DNA of 64,000 nucleotides from positions 1 to 64,000 of the forward strand of contig NZ_JAKVIM010000012.1 of NCBI RefSeq assembly GCF_022601715.1. The letters run 5' to 3'. This DNA comes from Acinetobacter zhairuonensis. GTDB lineage: Bacteria; Pseudomonadota; Gammaproteobacteria; Pseudomonadales; Moraxellaceae. The translations under genes were made by a program, and so were the position numbers. Below are positions 33,657 through 44,183 of this stretch, piece after piece. The stretch's first letter is position 1. Every line of letters starts with the position of its first letter. The notes beneath the pieces are model-generated. The model saw nothing but the letters and a program-made list of their open reading frames with translations, did not search any database and had not been told where the DNA came from.

Positions 33657-36641
33657 TTATTCTTCTTCAGATTCATTCAAATCTGATTCATTTTCAGTGT
33701 CATCTACAATCACTTCTTCATCAATTAAGGTTTCATTCGCCATTGCTGATTCAACAGACTCTACAGTTTCGATTTCATCTTCTTCGACTGCATCAATCGC
33801 TTCTACACCAACCAATGTTTCATCATCGCCTAAACGGATCAGACGCACACCTTGCGCATTACGACCTGTTTGTGCAACTTCTGAAGCACGAGTACGGACC
33901 AAAGTTCCGCCATCTGAAATCAGCATCAATTCTTTGGTTTCATCAATCGCAACTGCACCTACCAATTCACCATTACGCTCTGAGGTCTTAATGGCAATTA
34001 CGCCTTTACCACCACGTTTCTTGGTCGGGAAGTCATCCACTGGGGTACGTTTACCATAACCATTGGCAGAAGCACACAGCACTTCACCTGTTTCAGGCAC
34101 AACAACCAAAGAAACAATACGGCTAATGAAGTTAGCATCAATGGTATCATCTTCATCAGACTCGACTTCTTCTGCTTCATCTGCTGGAGCTGAACCCATA
34201 GTGACACGCATACCACGGACACCTTTGGCTGAACGTCCCATTGCACGCACATCAGTTTCAGCAAAACGAATCGCCTTACCTTCATTCGAGAACAACATAA
34301 TTTGCTGTTCGCCATCGGTAATTGCAACACCAATCAAGGTATCTTCTTCGTTCAACTCAATCGCACGCAAACCGTTAGAACGAACATTACTAAACTGTTC
34401 CAGTCCTACACGTTTCACAGTACCTGAAGCCGTTGCCATAAAGACAAAGAAGTTCTTACGTAGGTTTTCAGTCATTTCTGCAAATTCAGCGACAATTTCA
34501 TCGTCCAAATCAATTGTAGAAAGTTCAACCCCCAACTCTTTCAGCTGCTTACGCAATGCATCTGATAACTCATCAGCATCTTCCGCCAAATCATTAAACG
34601 AAGCTTTTAACGCTTCATAATGTGCTTCAATAATGCTGTTTTCACGCAGTTTTACTACGTTGGCACGCACAAAGGTCTTAAAGTCCGCCAAACGGTCTTT
34701 AAATTTCTTCGGTGCATCAATCACTGGCAAAATTGCTGTAATCGATTCGTTGGCTTCAAGTGGTAACAAGTTCACCATCGGGCGACCTTTCGCACCACGT
34801 GACGCTTGCGGAACTTCAAATACTTTCAGGCGATAGACTTTACCAACATCGGTAAAGCAAAGAACAGTCGCATGGTTCGATGTCACAATCAGATGCTGGA
34901 TATAGTCATCTTCTTTCATCGAAGTAGCTGATTTACCACGACCACCACGACGCTGTGCTGCATAGTCTGACAATGGTTGAGTTTTCGCATAACCCGTCTT
35001 AGAAACGGTTAAAACCACTTGTTCTTCTGGGATCAAATCTTCACGACAGAAATCGATACGTGATTCAACAATTTCAGAACGACGTGCATCGCCATATTGT
35101 TGAAGAATCAAGGCAAGTTCTTCTTTAATCACATTCATCAATAAGTTGAAATCGTTCAAAATTGCGGTGAGTTCAGCAATTTGACCTAAAATTTCAGTAT
35201 ATTCAGCATGTAATTTGTCTTGCTCAAGACCTGTTAAGCGATGTAAACGCAATTCTAAAATTGCACCCACCTGAGTTGGAGATAAGCGGTAAATATTACC
35301 GTCTAAACCAAATGGTCGGCTGAGATCTTCACCTTCAATTTCATCTGGACGAACCGAAACTGAACCTGCTTTCTCCAATAAAGCAACCACACCACCTGCA
35401 GCCCATTCACCGGCTTGTAAACGCTCACGCGCTTCTGCTGGGTTGGCAGAGGTTTTAATGGTTTCAATAATGGCATCAATATTGGCTAAGGCAACCGTTA
35501 AGCCTTCTAAGATATGACCACGTTCACGCGCTTTGCGTAATTCAAACATAGTACGACGTGTCACCACTTCTTGGCGGTGACGGATAAATGCCGCAATGAT
35601 ATCTTTAAGATTCATTAACTTCGGCTGTCCGTTATCCAGACACACCATGTTAATGCTGAAAGAGTTTTCGAGCTGTGTATTCAAGAATAAGTTGTTGACC
35701 ACAACTTCTGCATTTTCACCACGTTTTAAATCAATGGCGATACGCATACCATCTTTATCAGATTCGTCGCGTAATTCTGAAATACCTTCTAGCTTCTTCT
35801 CTTTCACCAATTCAGCAATGCGCTCAATGGTTTTCGCTTTGTTGACTTGGTATGGAATTTCAGTGAAGACAATCGTGGTACGACCAGTTTTTTCATCTTC
35901 TTCAAAATGGTATTTCCCACGAAGATGCAAACGACCTTTACCGGTACGGTAAGCATCGACAATGCCTGATTTACCGTAAATAATACCGCCTGTCGGGAAA
36001 TCTGGACCCGAGATATGCTGCATTAAACCTTCAATCGTAATATTCGGGTTTTCTGCATAAGCCAAGCAGGCATTGACGACTTCAGTCATGTTGTGCGGCG
36101 CCATATTGGTCGCCATACCCACCGCAATACCTGTAGCCCCGTTAATCAACAAGTTGGGAATACGTGTTGGCATTACTTGCGGAATGCGTTCAGAACCGTC
36201 GTAGTTGTCTTCCCAATCTACGGTATCCTTTTCTAAATCCGCTAGAATTTCATGGGTAAGCTTTTGCATACGGACTTCGGTATAACGCATTGCTGCCGCG
36301 CTATCGCCATCGACAGAACCAAAGTTACCTTGACCATCTACAAGCATATAACGCAAACTGAAATCTTGCGCCATACGAACAATCGTTTCATAAACAGCAG
36401 AATCACCATGTGGGTGATATTTACCGATTACGTCACCGACAACACGGGCAGACTTTTTGTATGCTTTGTTGTAGTCATTACCCAATTCGTGCATTGCATA
36501 AAGCACACGACGATGAACAGGTTTTAGACCATCTCGTACATCAGGTAAAGCGCGCGATACAATCACGCTCATTGCATAATCCAAATACGAGTGCTTGAGT
36601 TCATCCTCAATGGCAATCGGTCTAATTTCCGATACGCTCAT
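33657..36641 (-). CDS. gyrA: DNA gyrase subunit A, with an insert in the C-terminal domain
   Basis: GyrA is the breakage-reunion subunit of gyrase. The catalytic Tyr lies in the AMRYTEVRM motif near residue 121. The quinolone-determining region is [12 protein letters not shown], with Ser81 and Glu85 unaltered, the susceptible form. The C-terminal beta-pinwheel has the GyrA box QRRGGRGKS. The protein is 994 aa, against 875 in E. coli. Most of the excess is a block of about 89 charged, helix-forming residues (642-730) between ILPV and [15 protein letters not shown], which are adjacent in E. coli; the rest is an acidic tail ([15 protein letters not shown] to the end). Start ATG has GGAG-like AAGGAGT 6 bp upstream. 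Confidence 0.96.
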   Translation of the reverse strand: MSVSEIRPIAIEDELKHSYLDYAMSVIVSRALPDVRDGLKPVHRRVLYAMHELGNDYNKAYKKSARVVGDVIGKYHPHGDSAVYETIVRMAQDFSLRYMLVDGQGNFGSVDGDSAAAMRYTEVRMQKLTHEILADLEKDTVDWEDNYDGSERIPQVMPTRIPNLLINGATGIAVGMATNMAPHNMTEVVNACLAYAENPNITIEGLMQHISGPDFPTGGIIYGKSGIVDAYRTGKGRLHLRGKYHFEEDEKTGRTTIVFTEIPYQVNKAKTIERIAELVKEKKLEGISELRDESDKDGMRIAIDLKRGENAEVVVNNLFLNTQLENSFSINMVCLDNGQPKLMNLKDIIAAFIRHRQEVVTRRTMFELRKARERGHILEGLTVALANIDAIIETIKTSANPAEARERLQAGEWAAGGVVALLEKAGSVSVRPDEIEGEDLSRPFGLDGNIYRLSPTQVGAILELRLHRLTGLEQDKLHAEYTEILGQIAELTAILNDFNLLMNVIKEELALILQQYGDARRSEIVESRIDFCREDLIPEEQVVLTVSKTGYAKTQPLSDYAAQRRGGRGKSATSMKEDDYIQHLIVTSNHATVLCFTDVGKVYRLKVFEVPQASRGAKGRPMVNLLPLEANESITAILPVIDAPKKFKDRLADFKTFVRANVVKLRENSIIEAHYEALKASFNDLAEDADELSDALRKQLKELGVELSTIDLDDEIVAEFAEMTENLRKNFFVFMATASGTVKRVGLEQFSNVRSNGLRAIELNEEDTLIGVAITDGEQQIMLFSNEGKAIRFAETDVRAMGRSAKGVRGMRVTMGSAPADEAEEVESDEDDTIDANFISRIVSLVVVPETGEVLCASANGYGKRTPVDDFPTKKRGGKGVIAIKTSERNGELVGAVAIDETKELMLISDGGTLVRTRASEVAQTGRNAQGVRLIRLGDDETLVGVEAIDAVEEDEIETVESVESAMANETLIDEEVIVDDTENESDLNESEEE

Positions 36642-37107
36642 GCATACTCCTTGTTATACAAGCAAAGCAGAATTCTGCCCGCATTTATATATCTTAAATC
36701 TTGCAAAAATTTAACCCAGAAAACTGAGTTAAAAAACTAAAATACAGCCGCGAATTTTAGCATATTTTATGCCTTTTAGGTGCGGATTTAGATGAGTTAA
36801 TTTCGTTTGTTTTCCTTTATTTATCGGCTTTTTTTTAAACACTTTCCGAACAAAATTTAAGTTGAATTACGTGCTTTTTCCAGCGTTACTCAACCAAACC
36901 CAGAATTCAGATTAACCCATTGTTTTTATTATACTATTCATGATTTTATGCTTCTACAGATATCACCGAGTCATTCCACAAGACAGAAAGCATGTACAAC
37001 TTTTACTCTCTTTCCGTCATTTCTCACTCAAAACGACTTTCATCAAATAAAATTCAGGCATAAAAAAACGCTCTTTTCAGAGCGTTTTTAGAACAATCAT
37101 TCAGAAA
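36642..37107. other. 466-bp gap between gyrA and etfA
   Basis: It must contain the gyrA promoter (minus strand) and holds the etfA terminator at 37064-37089. The DNA is AT-rich. A TATAAT hexamer on the minus strand at 36928-36933 is a possible -10 with no good -35. No credible ORF is present. Confidence 0.6.
37064..37089 (-). terminator. Terminator after etfA
   Basis: AAAAACGCTC pairs with GAGCGTTTTT over the loop TTTTCA. It lies 19 bp after the etfA stop and has T/A tracts on both sides. Confidence 0.88.
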
Positions 37108-38043
37108 TTAGATTTTAGATACTAATTCAGGAACTACAGTGTTCAAGTCACCTACCAACCAGTAATCAGCTACTGCGTTGATTGGCGCTTCTTCGTCTTT
37201 GTTGATCGCAACGATCACTTTAGAGTCTTTCATACCTGCCAAGTGCTGAATTGCACCAGAAATACCTACAGCGATATAAAGGTCAGGCGCAACGATTTTA
37301 CCAGTTTGACCAACTTGCATGTCGTTAGGAACGAAGCCAGCATCAACCGCAGCACGTGAAGCACCTTGAGCAGCACCAAGCTTATCCGCTAATGGATCAA
37401 GTACTTTGTGATAGTTCTCACCTGAACCCACACCACGACCACCAGAAACAACAATACGTGCAGCTGTTAATTCAGGACGTTCAGATTTCACGATCTCTTC
37501 AGCAACAAACTTAGAGATACCTGCATCTTTTGCTTCGCTAACCGCTTCAACTGCAGCAGCACCGCCTTCAGCAGCAACAGCATCAAACGCAGTACCACGA
37601 ACTGTACCAACGATGATTGCTTCATCAGATTGAACAGTTGCAATCGCGTTACCAGCATAAATTGGACGCTTAAATGTGTTTGCAGATTCAACAGCAATGA
37701 TGTCTGAAATCATGCTGACATCAAGAAGTGCAGCAACGCGTGGAAGAATGTTCTTACCCGTTGTTGTAGATGCAGCCAATACGTGTTTGAAACCACCTTT
37801 AGCAACGTCAGCAACTAAAGCTGCAACGTTTTCAGCCAATTGGTTTGCATAAGCAGCGTTGTCAGCAAGTAATACTTTGCTTACACCAGCAACTTTAGCC
37901 GCAGCGTCAGCAACTGCTTGCGCACCTGAACCTGCTACCAATACAGTGATATCACCACCGATTTTTTGTGCCGCAGCAACAACGTTTAAAGTTGCACCGT
38001 TAAGTGTCTTGTTGTCGTGCTCAGCGATTACTAAAATACTCAT
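37108..38043 (-). CDS. etfA: Electron transfer flavoprotein, alpha subunit
   Basis: EtfA, with EtfB, takes electrons from acyl-CoA and other dehydrogenases and hands them to ETF-ubiquinone oxidoreductase. The 311-aa protein has the N-terminal ETF domain (MSILVIAEHDNKTLNGAT) and the C-terminal FAD-binding domain: ARIVVSGGRGVGSGENYHKV near 195, PNDMQVGQTGKIVAPDLYIA near 242, then GISGAIQHLAGMKDS with the flavin contacts. It ends DLNTVVPELVSKI. It follows etfB by 17 bp in one operon. Confidence 0.96.
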   Translation of the reverse strand: MSILVIAEHDNKTLNGATLNVVAAAQKIGGDITVLVAGSGAQAVADAAAKVAGVSKVLLADNAAYANQLAENVAALVADVAKGGFKHVLAASTTTGKNILPRVAALLDVSMISDIIAVESANTFKRPIYAGNAIATVQSDEAIIVGTVRGTAFDAVAAEGGAAAVEAVSEAKDAGISKFVAEEIVKSERPELTAARIVVSGGRGVGSGENYHKVLDPLADKLGAAQGASRAAVDAGFVPNDMQVGQTGKIVAPDLYIAVGISGAIQHLAGMKDSKVIVAINKDEEAPINAVADYWLVGDLNTVVPELVSKI

Positions 38044-38060
38044 GATTTTATCCTTCTGTA

Positions 38061-38813
38061 TTAGATCACTTTCGCTTCGTTTTTCAATTTTTCAACAAGC
38101 TCATCAACAGATTTCACTTGTACGCCAGCTTTACGGTCAGCAGGTGGTTCAACTTTAACTGTTTTAAGTTTAGTTGCTGCAGTAACACCGAAATCAGCAG
38201 GTGACTTAGTATCAAGCGGTTTTTTACGCGCTTTCATAATGTTAGGAAGAGCAGCATAACGTGGCTCGTTCAAACGTAAGTCAGTTGTGATGATTGCTGG
38301 AAGTGACAATTCAACAGTTTGTAAACCGCCATCGACTTCACGCGTCACTTGTACTTTGTCGCCATCAACTTTAACTTCAGATGCGAAAGTACCTTGACCT
38401 GCACCGAGAAGTGCACCAAGCATTTGACCCACTTGGTTAGAGTCGTCATCAATTGCTTGTTTACCAAGAAGGATTAATTGTGGTTGTTCAGCGTCAACAA
38501 CACCTTTCAGGATTTTAGCAACTTCCAAAGCACCAAGTTGGCTGTCATCAGCTTCAACCAAGATACCGCGGTCAGCGCCAAGTGCCATTGCAGAACGAAT
38601 TTGTTCTTGAGCTTCTTTAGGACCAATAGAAACAACAACGATTTCTGAAACAGTTCCTTTTTCTTTTAAGCGAACCGCTTCTTCCACTGCGATTTCACAG
38701 AATGGGTTAATTGACATCTTAACGTTAGTAAGGTCTACCCCACTATTGTCCGGTTTAACGCGAACTTTAACGTTGGCATCAACCACACGTTTTACAGCAA
38801 CAAGAGCCTTCAT
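38061..38813 (-). CDS. etfB: Electron transfer flavoprotein, beta subunit
   Basis: EtfB is the AMP-binding partner of EtfA. The 250-aa protein starts [20 protein letters not shown]. It has the ETF beta signature region ([20 protein letters not shown] near residues 174-193) and the AMP-site loop [20 protein letters not shown] near 118-137. It is the first gene of the etfBA operon. The 505-bp upstream gap holds its promoter. Confidence 0.96.
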   Translation of the reverse strand: MKALVAVKRVVDANVKVRVKPDNSGVDLTNVKMSINPFCEIAVEEAVRLKEKGTVSEIVVVSIGPKEAQEQIRSAMALGADRGILVEADDSQLGALEVAKILKGVVDAEQPQLILLGKQAIDDDSNQVGQMLGALLGAGQGTFASEVKVDGDKVQVTREVDGGLQTVELSLPAIITTDLRLNEPRYAALPNIMKARKKPLDTKSPADFGVTAATKLKTVKVEPPADRKAGVQVKSVDELVEKLKNEAKVI

Positions 38814-39318
38814 GTAATCCTCGGCTGTTTTAGCAAAAGTAAATGTTGAGAAAAGTTAGATTAACTCTTCACTTAAAATTTTTTAGGTGTCCTATCTTGC
38901 AATGCGTATGGCATTTCGGTCAAGTCACAATTGCCGAATCCGCTGTAAAAATGCGTAAAAATGGCTGAACGTCGCGTTCAAAGTTTTATTTGCATACATT
39001 TCAATTCTAAAATAGCCCTGCAAGTGTATTAATTTTAAACATTGATTTTTATTATTTTTTTACTTTATTTACTACATAATTTTTTCTGATCAATGACAAG
39101 AATTTCTGCTTTATCTGTTTGTATTAACGACCAAATATAACTGCAAAAAGGGACATATGACTTGTCAGTTTTGACAGAACCATAGTCCGGATTGAAATTT
39201 TCTTTAGCTGCTACATCAAACAGATTTTCCAATCAAACACATTATTCCGACATTGTGAAAACCTACTGTTGTACATAAAAAAGCATGCCGATCAAAAGCA
39301 TGCTTTTAAGTCTTTCAA
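38814..39318. other. 505-bp gap between etfB and the LysE-type gene
   Basis: It contains the etfB promoter region (minus strand, near 38814-38950) and the terminator of the LysE-type gene at 39279-39307. The middle is AT-rich with runs of T and shows no ORF with a ribosome-binding site. I see nothing further in it. Confidence 0.55.
39279..39307 (-). terminator. Terminator after the LysE-type exporter gene
   Basis: AAAAGCATGC pairs with GCATGCTTTT over a 9-nt loop, beginning 12 bp after the minus-strand stop at 39319. Confidence 0.8.
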
Positions 39319-39924
39319 TTAGTTAGCAATCAGCCAAGTCGCTGCCAGCATGAGCAAACCACCTGAACCCGCATCAATCCATTTTTGTTTTTTGGCATCT
39401 AGCTGTGCATTAGCGGTAATTTTAGCAATGACGAAACTTAAGCCACTATACACCACCAAGCATAAGCCTATAAAAATAGAGGATAAAATCAAACCTTGAG
39501 TTACTGTGTTTTCAGCCTGTCGAATAAATTGTGGCAAAATGGCAAAATAAATCAACATGCCTTTCGGGTTCAGTAACGCTGTTAAAAAGCCTTTTGCAAT
39601 CGGATTACCCGCAGCTGCTTTAGGCACATGTAATGCTTTACTATTAAAAACTGACTTTAGCAAGCTGAACGCCAGATATAAAAGATAAGCAATCCCGAGC
39701 CAGCGTATGGTTTCAAACAACATTGGAAAAGAAACAAGAATTGCGGCAATGCCAACTGCAACCAAAACTGAATGCACTACATAGCCCATACAAACACCCA
39801 GTGTCGCCATCATGCCTGCTTTCGCGCCTTTCGCCATCACTTGCGAAAATATAAATAACATGTCAGGTCCTGGGGTAAACACCAGCGGTAAAACAGTCAG
39901 CGCAAACAATAAATAAACAGACAT
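39319..39924 (-). CDS. LysE/RhtB family amino-acid exporter
   Basis: The 201-aa membrane protein has about six spans. It shows the LysE/RhtB N-terminal signature (LPLVFTPGPDMLFIFSQVM, residues 12-30) and the repeated Gly-rich motif AKAGMMATLGVCMGYVVHSV. Members export lysine, threonine, homoserine or related amino acids. It is divergent from an Lrp-type regulator with 114 bp between, the usual layout in which the regulator controls the exporter in response to its amino acid. Confidence 0.88.
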   Translation of the reverse strand: MSVYLLFALTVLPLVFTPGPDMLFIFSQVMAKGAKAGMMATLGVCMGYVVHSVLVAVGIAAILVSFPMLFETIRWLGIAYLLYLAFSLLKSVFNSKALHVPKAAAGNPIAKGFLTALLNPKGMLIYFAILPQFIRQAENTVTQGLILSSIFIGLCLVVYSGLSFVIAKITANAQLDAKKQKWIDAGSGGLLMLAATWLIAN

Positions 39925-40038
39925 ATCCTTTTCCCTTCCGAATAGACTGAAAGTGAAAATTAGTATCTGCGAATTTATACAAAATAGGATTGCAAATATT
40001 CTATAATTAGATTTATTTTTCGAATTTAATTCTATTTT

Positions 40039-40533
40039 ATGAAATCATCTTCCAAGAATATTTTAATCAAGCTAGACCGCATTGATAAAAGTATCATTCA
40101 GGCTTTACAACAAAATGGTCGCATTCAAAATAATGATTTAGCCAAAGAAGTTGGACTTTCCCCATCCTCTTGTTTACGTCGGGTCAAACTGCTGGAAGAA
40201 GCAGGCGTGATTCAGAACTACACGACCGTGGTGGATCCACAGAAAATTGGTTTCCAGCTAATTTTATTCTCACGCATTTGGTTGGTTGGACAAGATGCAG
40301 AAACTATTGATTGCTTCATTGAAGCCATGAAAGAACTGCCTCAAGTCATGGAGTGTTATATTATTTTGGGCGAATGTGATGCCATGCTGAAAGTGGTCGT
40401 GCCTGACTTAGAAAGCTATCGTAAATTTCAGTCGACTCATTTGACCAAGAAAAACGGCATCACCAGTGTTAAAACTGATTTACCAAGCCAAATTATTAAA
40501 CAAAGTTTTCAACTGCCACTGGAAGATTTATAA
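40039..40533 (+). CDS. Lrp/AsnC family transcriptional regulator
   Basis: The 164-aa protein has an N-terminal helix-turn-helix (LDRIDKSIIQALQQNGRIQN, then NDLAKEVGLSPSSCLRRVKL, about 10-55). A C-terminal RAM ligand-binding domain follows (ECYIILGECDAMLKVVVPDL). It probably controls the divergent LysE-type exporter and its own gene from the shared 114-bp region. The GNAT gene follows 8 bp after the stop. Confidence 0.9.
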   Translation: MKSSSKNILIKLDRIDKSIIQALQQNGRIQNNDLAKEVGLSPSSCLRRVKLLEEAGVIQNYTTVVDPQKIGFQLILFSRIWLVGQDAETIDCFIEAMKELPQVMECYIILGECDAMLKVVVPDLESYRKFQSTHLTKKNGITSVKTDLPSQIIKQSFQLPLEDL

Positions 40534-40541
40534 GAGACTGT

Positions 40542-41102
40542 ATGCCAATTCAACTAGAAAGTAGGCGCTTGATCTTAAGACCGTGGCAAGAATCGGATCG
40601 CTTGCCTTTTTATCAGCTTAATGCTGATCCTGCTGTGATGCGTTATTTTCCAAAATGTTTGTCGCGAACTGAAAGCGATCAATTGCTGGATAAGTTCCAA
40701 GCATTGATTGAATTACAAGGTTGGGGATTTTGGGCGGTCGAATTAAAAGCTGAACAAGGTCTGATCGGTATGACGGGATTGCATCATCAGCCCGATCAGT
40801 TTAGTTTTTCACCTTGCACCGAAATGGGTTGGCGTTTTGACAAAAACTATTGGGGGCAAGGCTACGCGACAGAAGCAGCACAATTGGCTTTGGATTTTGC
40901 TTTTCAAACTTTACAACTGAATCAAGTGGTTGCTTTTACAGCTGCAATTAATCATGCTTCAGCAGCCGTGATGCAACGTCTTGGTATGCAATATCAACTA
41001 GAGTTTGCACACCCTGCACTTACAGCCGATAGTATTTTACAAAAGCATGTGCTGTATGCCATTAAGCATACTGAATTTCGCTCAAATATGTGCGTTACCT
41101 AA
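40542..41102 (+). CDS. GNAT N-acetyltransferase (RimJ/RimL type)
   Basis: The 186-aa protein has the RimJ/RimL-like start SRRLILRPWQESDRLPFYQL, the core strand EMGWRFDKNYWGQGYATEAA with the acetyl-CoA pyrophosphate loop (GQGYATEA), and VVAFTAAINHASAAVMQRLG near the end. It could acetylate a protein N-terminus, an amino acid or a small toxic molecule. It follows the Lrp gene by 8 bp, so it may be part of the same amino-acid response. Its last 21 bp overlap the end of the convergent gene. Confidence 0.87.
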   Translation: MPIQLESRRLILRPWQESDRLPFYQLNADPAVMRYFPKCLSRTESDQLLDKFQALIELQGWGFWAVELKAEQGLIGMTGLHHQPDQFSFSPCTEMGWRFDKNYWGQGYATEAAQLALDFAFQTLQLNQVVAFTAAINHASAAVMQRLGMQYQLEFAHPALTADSILQKHVLYAIKHTEFRSNMCVT

Positions 41103-41450
41103 AAAGTCTCGATGTACATGACTCAATTCAATCAGTTCATAATCTGATAAATCAAAAATTTCCCAAACGGATTGAAAATTATCGGTCGTGTCCATGATTG
41201 GGATCTCTGTAGCAGACACATTCCACGTGGTACCATCCCAAACATAGCACTTTCGGGTGTCCTGCTGCATAGCTTGTACCATGCCAGAAGTATTAATCCC
41301 TTCGATCACAGAATTTTCAGGCAAGAGCGGTTGTACTTCTGGTAAGCAATATTCAATAAAATGTTTAATCTGGCGCAAACCATAGCCTGCAAAAATATCC
41401 TTTTGCACTTTATTTAGCTGATCGTATTTTTCTTGTATGTTTGAAATCAT
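41082..41450 (-). CDS. Unrecognised 122-aa soluble protein
   Basis: I do not recognise a family. The protein is acidic and soluble. It has a helical start (ISNIQEKYDQLNKVQKDIFA), an aromatic beta-rich middle (KCYVWDGTTWNVSATEIPIM) and an acidic end (LSDYELIELSHVHRDFLGNA). AGAGGA lies 9 bp before ATG 41450; an upstream extension to 41528 has no site. It converges with the GNAT gene and overlaps its last 21 bp. The Trp/Asp-rich core could bind a ligand, but no function is claimed. Confidence 0.65.
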   Translation of the reverse strand: MISNIQEKYDQLNKVQKDIFAGYGLRQIKHFIEYCLPEVQPLLPENSVIEGINTSGMVQAMQQDTRKCYVWDGTTWNVSATEIPIMDTTDNFQSVWEIFDLSDYELIELSHVHRDFLGNAHI

Positions 41451-41672
41451 GGTTTGCAATCCTCTTTCCATTTGGTTTTTAAAATCGCATTCGGTACCAA
41501 CATTTCTGTACCACACGCTAAGTGACACTTATACTGGATCTTTTGCTTTTTTATTATTCTACAATAGTACAAATATGCTCCTTGCATGGCTGTTACCCTA
41601 TGAATAGAGCAAGTTCTGTACCAAATAAAAATCACTCATCGAAATGATGGACATATATCAACACGGAAATTA

Positions 41673-42596
41673 TTACTGTCTCTTGAATTGGGCACGTGGG
41701 TGCGCTTGATCATAAACATTTGCCAGTCGGTCAAAATCGACATGGGTGTAAATCTGGGTCGTGCTTAAATTACTATGCCCCAACATTTCCTGTACTGCCC
41801 TTAAGTCTCCACTATTTGAGAGCATATGGCTGGCAAAACAATGTCTGAGTAAGTGCGGATGCAAGTCAACACTGACGCCTGCACGCTGTGCCTGAAACTT
41901 GACCCGATTTTCAATTTGTCGTGCCCCTAGTGGATTACCTTTACGACCGATAAATACATGTGCATCGGGCACAAAATCTTCACTCCATAATGGATATAAC
42001 TTGAGCCACTGCATTAAAGCCAATTTTGCTTTAGAACCAAATGGCACGACGCGGGTTTTATTGCCTTTACCTGTAATGCGTAATAATTGACGATTAAAAT
42101 CAATATCTTTAATTTTTAGGCTTTGTACTTCAGCAAGTCGTAACCCACTAGAATATAGCAACTCCAGAATGGCTTTATCACGTAGCCATAATTCCTGATC
42201 CTGTTCCTTTTCTGGTTCTGCTTGATCCAAAATCTGTTGAATGGTTTCAATATCCACCATACCGGGTAATGGCCGTGGTTGGCGTTTTAGCTGAAAATCA
42301 TCGGAAGGGTTAAATTCCAGATATTGCCCTTCTTGTGCCCACTTCATAAATTGGCGAATGGCAGACAATAGCCGTTGTAAACTACTAGAACTCAGTTGAT
42401 GTTGTTCTACTTTCACTGCCAAATATTCGCGTAAATCCGCCGTTTCAACATCTCGCAAAAGCAACTTTTTCTGTTCGCAAAAATGTAAAAAATCTCCAAC
42501 ATCACGTTCATATGCCAATAAGGTGAGTTTTGACTGATTTTGTATTTCTCGTGCTTTCAGCCACATGGCTAATAACTGTTGGGGTTCTACAGACAT
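41673..42596 (-). CDS. xerC: XerC, site-specific tyrosine recombinase
   Basis: XerC works with XerD at dif to resolve chromosome dimers. The 307-aa protein has the N-terminal SAM-like core-binding domain (to about residue 95). The catalytic domain has the conserved residues Arg (SSGLRLAEV near 153), Lys (TGKGNKTRVVP), His/Arg (HLLRHCFASHML near 248), His (LGHSNLSTTQIYTH) and the nucleophile Tyr in that last motif. It is 10 bp downstream of an alpha/beta hydrolase gene and near dapF, the neighbourhood found in other Gammaproteobacteria. Confidence 0.94.
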   Translation of the reverse strand: MSVEPQQLLAMWLKAREIQNQSKLTLLAYERDVGDFLHFCEQKKLLLRDVETADLREYLAVKVEQHQLSSSSLQRLLSAIRQFMKWAQEGQYLEFNPSDDFQLKRQPRPLPGMVDIETIQQILDQAEPEKEQDQELWLRDKAILELLYSSGLRLAEVQSLKIKDIDFNRQLLRITGKGNKTRVVPFGSKAKLALMQWLKLYPLWSEDFVPDAHVFIGRKGNPLGARQIENRVKFQAQRAGVSVDLHPHLLRHCFASHMLSNSGDLRAVQEMLGHSNLSTTQIYTHVDFDRLANVYDQAHPRAQFKRQ

Positions 42597-42606
42597 AATG
42601 CCAACC

Positions 42607-43221
42607 TTAAACTAATCCATTAAACTGGGTTAAATACTTTTGAATCTGAACAGCAACATCTTCGGCATAATGTTCGGCAAAAGCATGATCACCGCCACGA
42701 ATCAAATGTAGTTCAGATTGCGGAAGTTGATGCTGCAACGCCTGACCCACTGCTACGGGACTAATGGGATCTTGATCTCCCCACAACAATAACACTGGCA
42801 TACTGATTTTTTCGAGTTGCGGAGATAAATCCAATTGGGCACTAACAAACCAGTCTGGATAATGCAAATACTGTTGTTGATAAGCACTGCGCCAGTCCTC
42901 TACCTGAAAAGCAGATAAATCGATCCCACCTGAAGTAGCACACAGCACCAAACCTTTAACAAAATCTGGACGTGCTAGTGCGGCTTGTACTGCGAAAATC
43001 CCACCCATCGACTGGGCAATCAAAATACATTCAGACTGAATCTGCTGCAAAACATATTCAGACAAACTAGCAAAATCGAAAACTGATGGCTGACTGGGTT
43101 CATCACCAAAATCAGGGTAAGCAATGACCTGTTTATCTGTACAGTCTGGTAGAAGATGAATCAATGGATTCCAAAATGCAGTATTTCCTGAAGCACCGGG
43201 AAGAAAAATGAGTGTTGGCAT
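42607..43221 (-). CDS. Alpha/beta hydrolase
   Basis: The 204-aa protein has the oxyanion loop LPGASGNTAFWNPLI near residue 6, the nucleophile elbow LIAQSMGGIFAVQAAL near 68 with Ser, the Asp in LLWGDQDPIS and the His in GGDHAFAEHYAEDV. All catalytic residues are in place. Esterase or lyase substrates are not predictable. ATG 43221 is used; the TTG at 43230 is the alternative. It forms an operon with xerC and is cut off from dapF upstream by a terminator. Confidence 0.85.
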   Translation of the reverse strand: MPTLIFLPGASGNTAFWNPLIHLLPDCTDKQVIAYPDFGDEPSQPSVFDFASLSEYVLQQIQSECILIAQSMGGIFAVQAALARPDFVKGLVLCATSGGIDLSAFQVEDWRSAYQQQYLHYPDWFVSAQLDLSPQLEKISMPVLLLWGDQDPISPVAVGQALQHQLPQSELHLIRGGDHAFAEHYAEDVAVQIQKYLTQFNGLV

Positions 43222-43276
43222 GTGTTTCAATTCTTGTATTTACTCTTTTCATGCAGCATAGCTGATTTTCACCCAT

Positions 43277-43309
43277 AAAAAAGCACCATCTTGCAGACAG
43301 TGCTTTTTT
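43277..43309 (-). terminator. Terminator after dapF
   Basis: AAAAAAGCAC pairs with GTGCTTTTTT; the 13-nt loop can form a further TCT/AGA pairing. It lies 15 bp beyond the dapF stop and separates the lptM-lysA-dapF unit from hydrolase-xerC. Confidence 0.85.
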
Positions 43310-43324
43310 CAACTGACTTTAGAT

Positions 43325-44170
43325 TTAGCCTTGGAAATAACGGAGGTCAATGCGTCCTTCATAGACATTAGCCGTTGGACCTGTCATCCACACCACTTCA
43401 CCATCACGCCATTCAATTTGCAATTTTCCGCCCGCAAGCTCAATTTCAACCTGATGTGCCAACAAGCCACGGCGCATACCTGATACAGCAGCAGCACATG
43501 CACCCGTACCACAAGCCAAGGTCTCACCCACACCACGTTCAAACACACGTAAGCGTGCATGCGTTTCATCTATAATTTGCATGAAACCTGCGTTTACGCG
43601 TGCTGGGAACCGCGCATGCGATTCTACCTGCGGTCCCATCGTAGCGACATCAGCTGTAATCACGTCAGGTACAATGGTCACCGCATGCGGATTACCCATA
43701 TTCACCACATCAATTGTGATCTGCTGCTGATTTGCCAACTCTAGGTCATATAAGTTTTCAGGTTCATCTGCCAAGAATGGAATTTCCTGTGGCAAAAACT
43801 TCGGATAGCCCATATTTACGCGGACCCAGCCGTTTGAACCCAATTCAGGTTCAACAATACCCGCTTTGGTTTGAACTTTAATTTTGGTTTTGGTGGTCAA
43901 CTGACGCTCATGCACAAAACGCGCAAAACAGCGTACCCCATTACCACATTGTTCAACTTCCGAACCATCGGCATTAAAAATACGATATTTAAAATCTGCT
44001 TCAGGCACATCAGGTGGTTCAACAATCAGTAACTGGTCGAAACCAATACCAAAATGACGGTCAGCAAGACGTTGAATCGTCAGCGCATCTAAATAAGCAC
44101 GCTGACTAATCAAATCAATTACCATGAAGTCATTGCCTAGACCATGCATTTTAGTAAATTCTAAAAACAT
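43325..44170 (-). CDS. dapF: Diaminopimelate epimerase
   Basis: DapF turns LL- into meso-diaminopimelate, for lysine and peptidoglycan. The 281-aa protein has the two catalytic Cys in their motifs: [14 protein letters not shown] near residue 72 and [13 protein letters not shown] near 219. It starts [17 protein letters not shown], the family N-terminus. GGAG lies 10 bp before the ATG. It follows lysA by 13 bp, so the epimerase and the decarboxylase that consumes its product are co-expressed. Confidence 0.97.
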   Translation of the reverse strand: MFLEFTKMHGLGNDFMVIDLISQRAYLDALTIQRLADRHFGIGFDQLLIVEPPDVPEADFKYRIFNADGSEVEQCGNGVRCFARFVHERQLTTKTKIKVQTKAGIVEPELGSNGWVRVNMGYPKFLPQEIPFLADEPENLYDLELANQQQITIDVVNMGNPHAVTIVPDVITADVATMGPQVESHARFPARVNAGFMQIIDETHARLRVFERGVGETLACGTGACAAAVSGMRRGLLAHQVEIELAGGKLQIEWRDGEVVWMTGPTANVYEGRIDLRYFQG

Positions 44171-44183
44171 TCTCAGTGACTCC

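Noticed and set aside
33697..34620. Long Ser/Ile/Thr-rich ORFs opposite gyrA
   Set aside because: They are antisense shadows of the gyrA acidic tail and C-terminal domain; biased composition and no ribosome-binding site.
38061..38158. Part of an ORF opposite etfB/etfA
   Set aside because: It lies antisense to two well-supported genes and has no independent signals.
41447..41635. 62-aa minus-strand ORF upstream of the 122-aa gene
   Set aside because: It overlaps the start and ribosome-binding site of the gene at 41082-41450 in another frame and shows no Shine-Dalgarno of its own.
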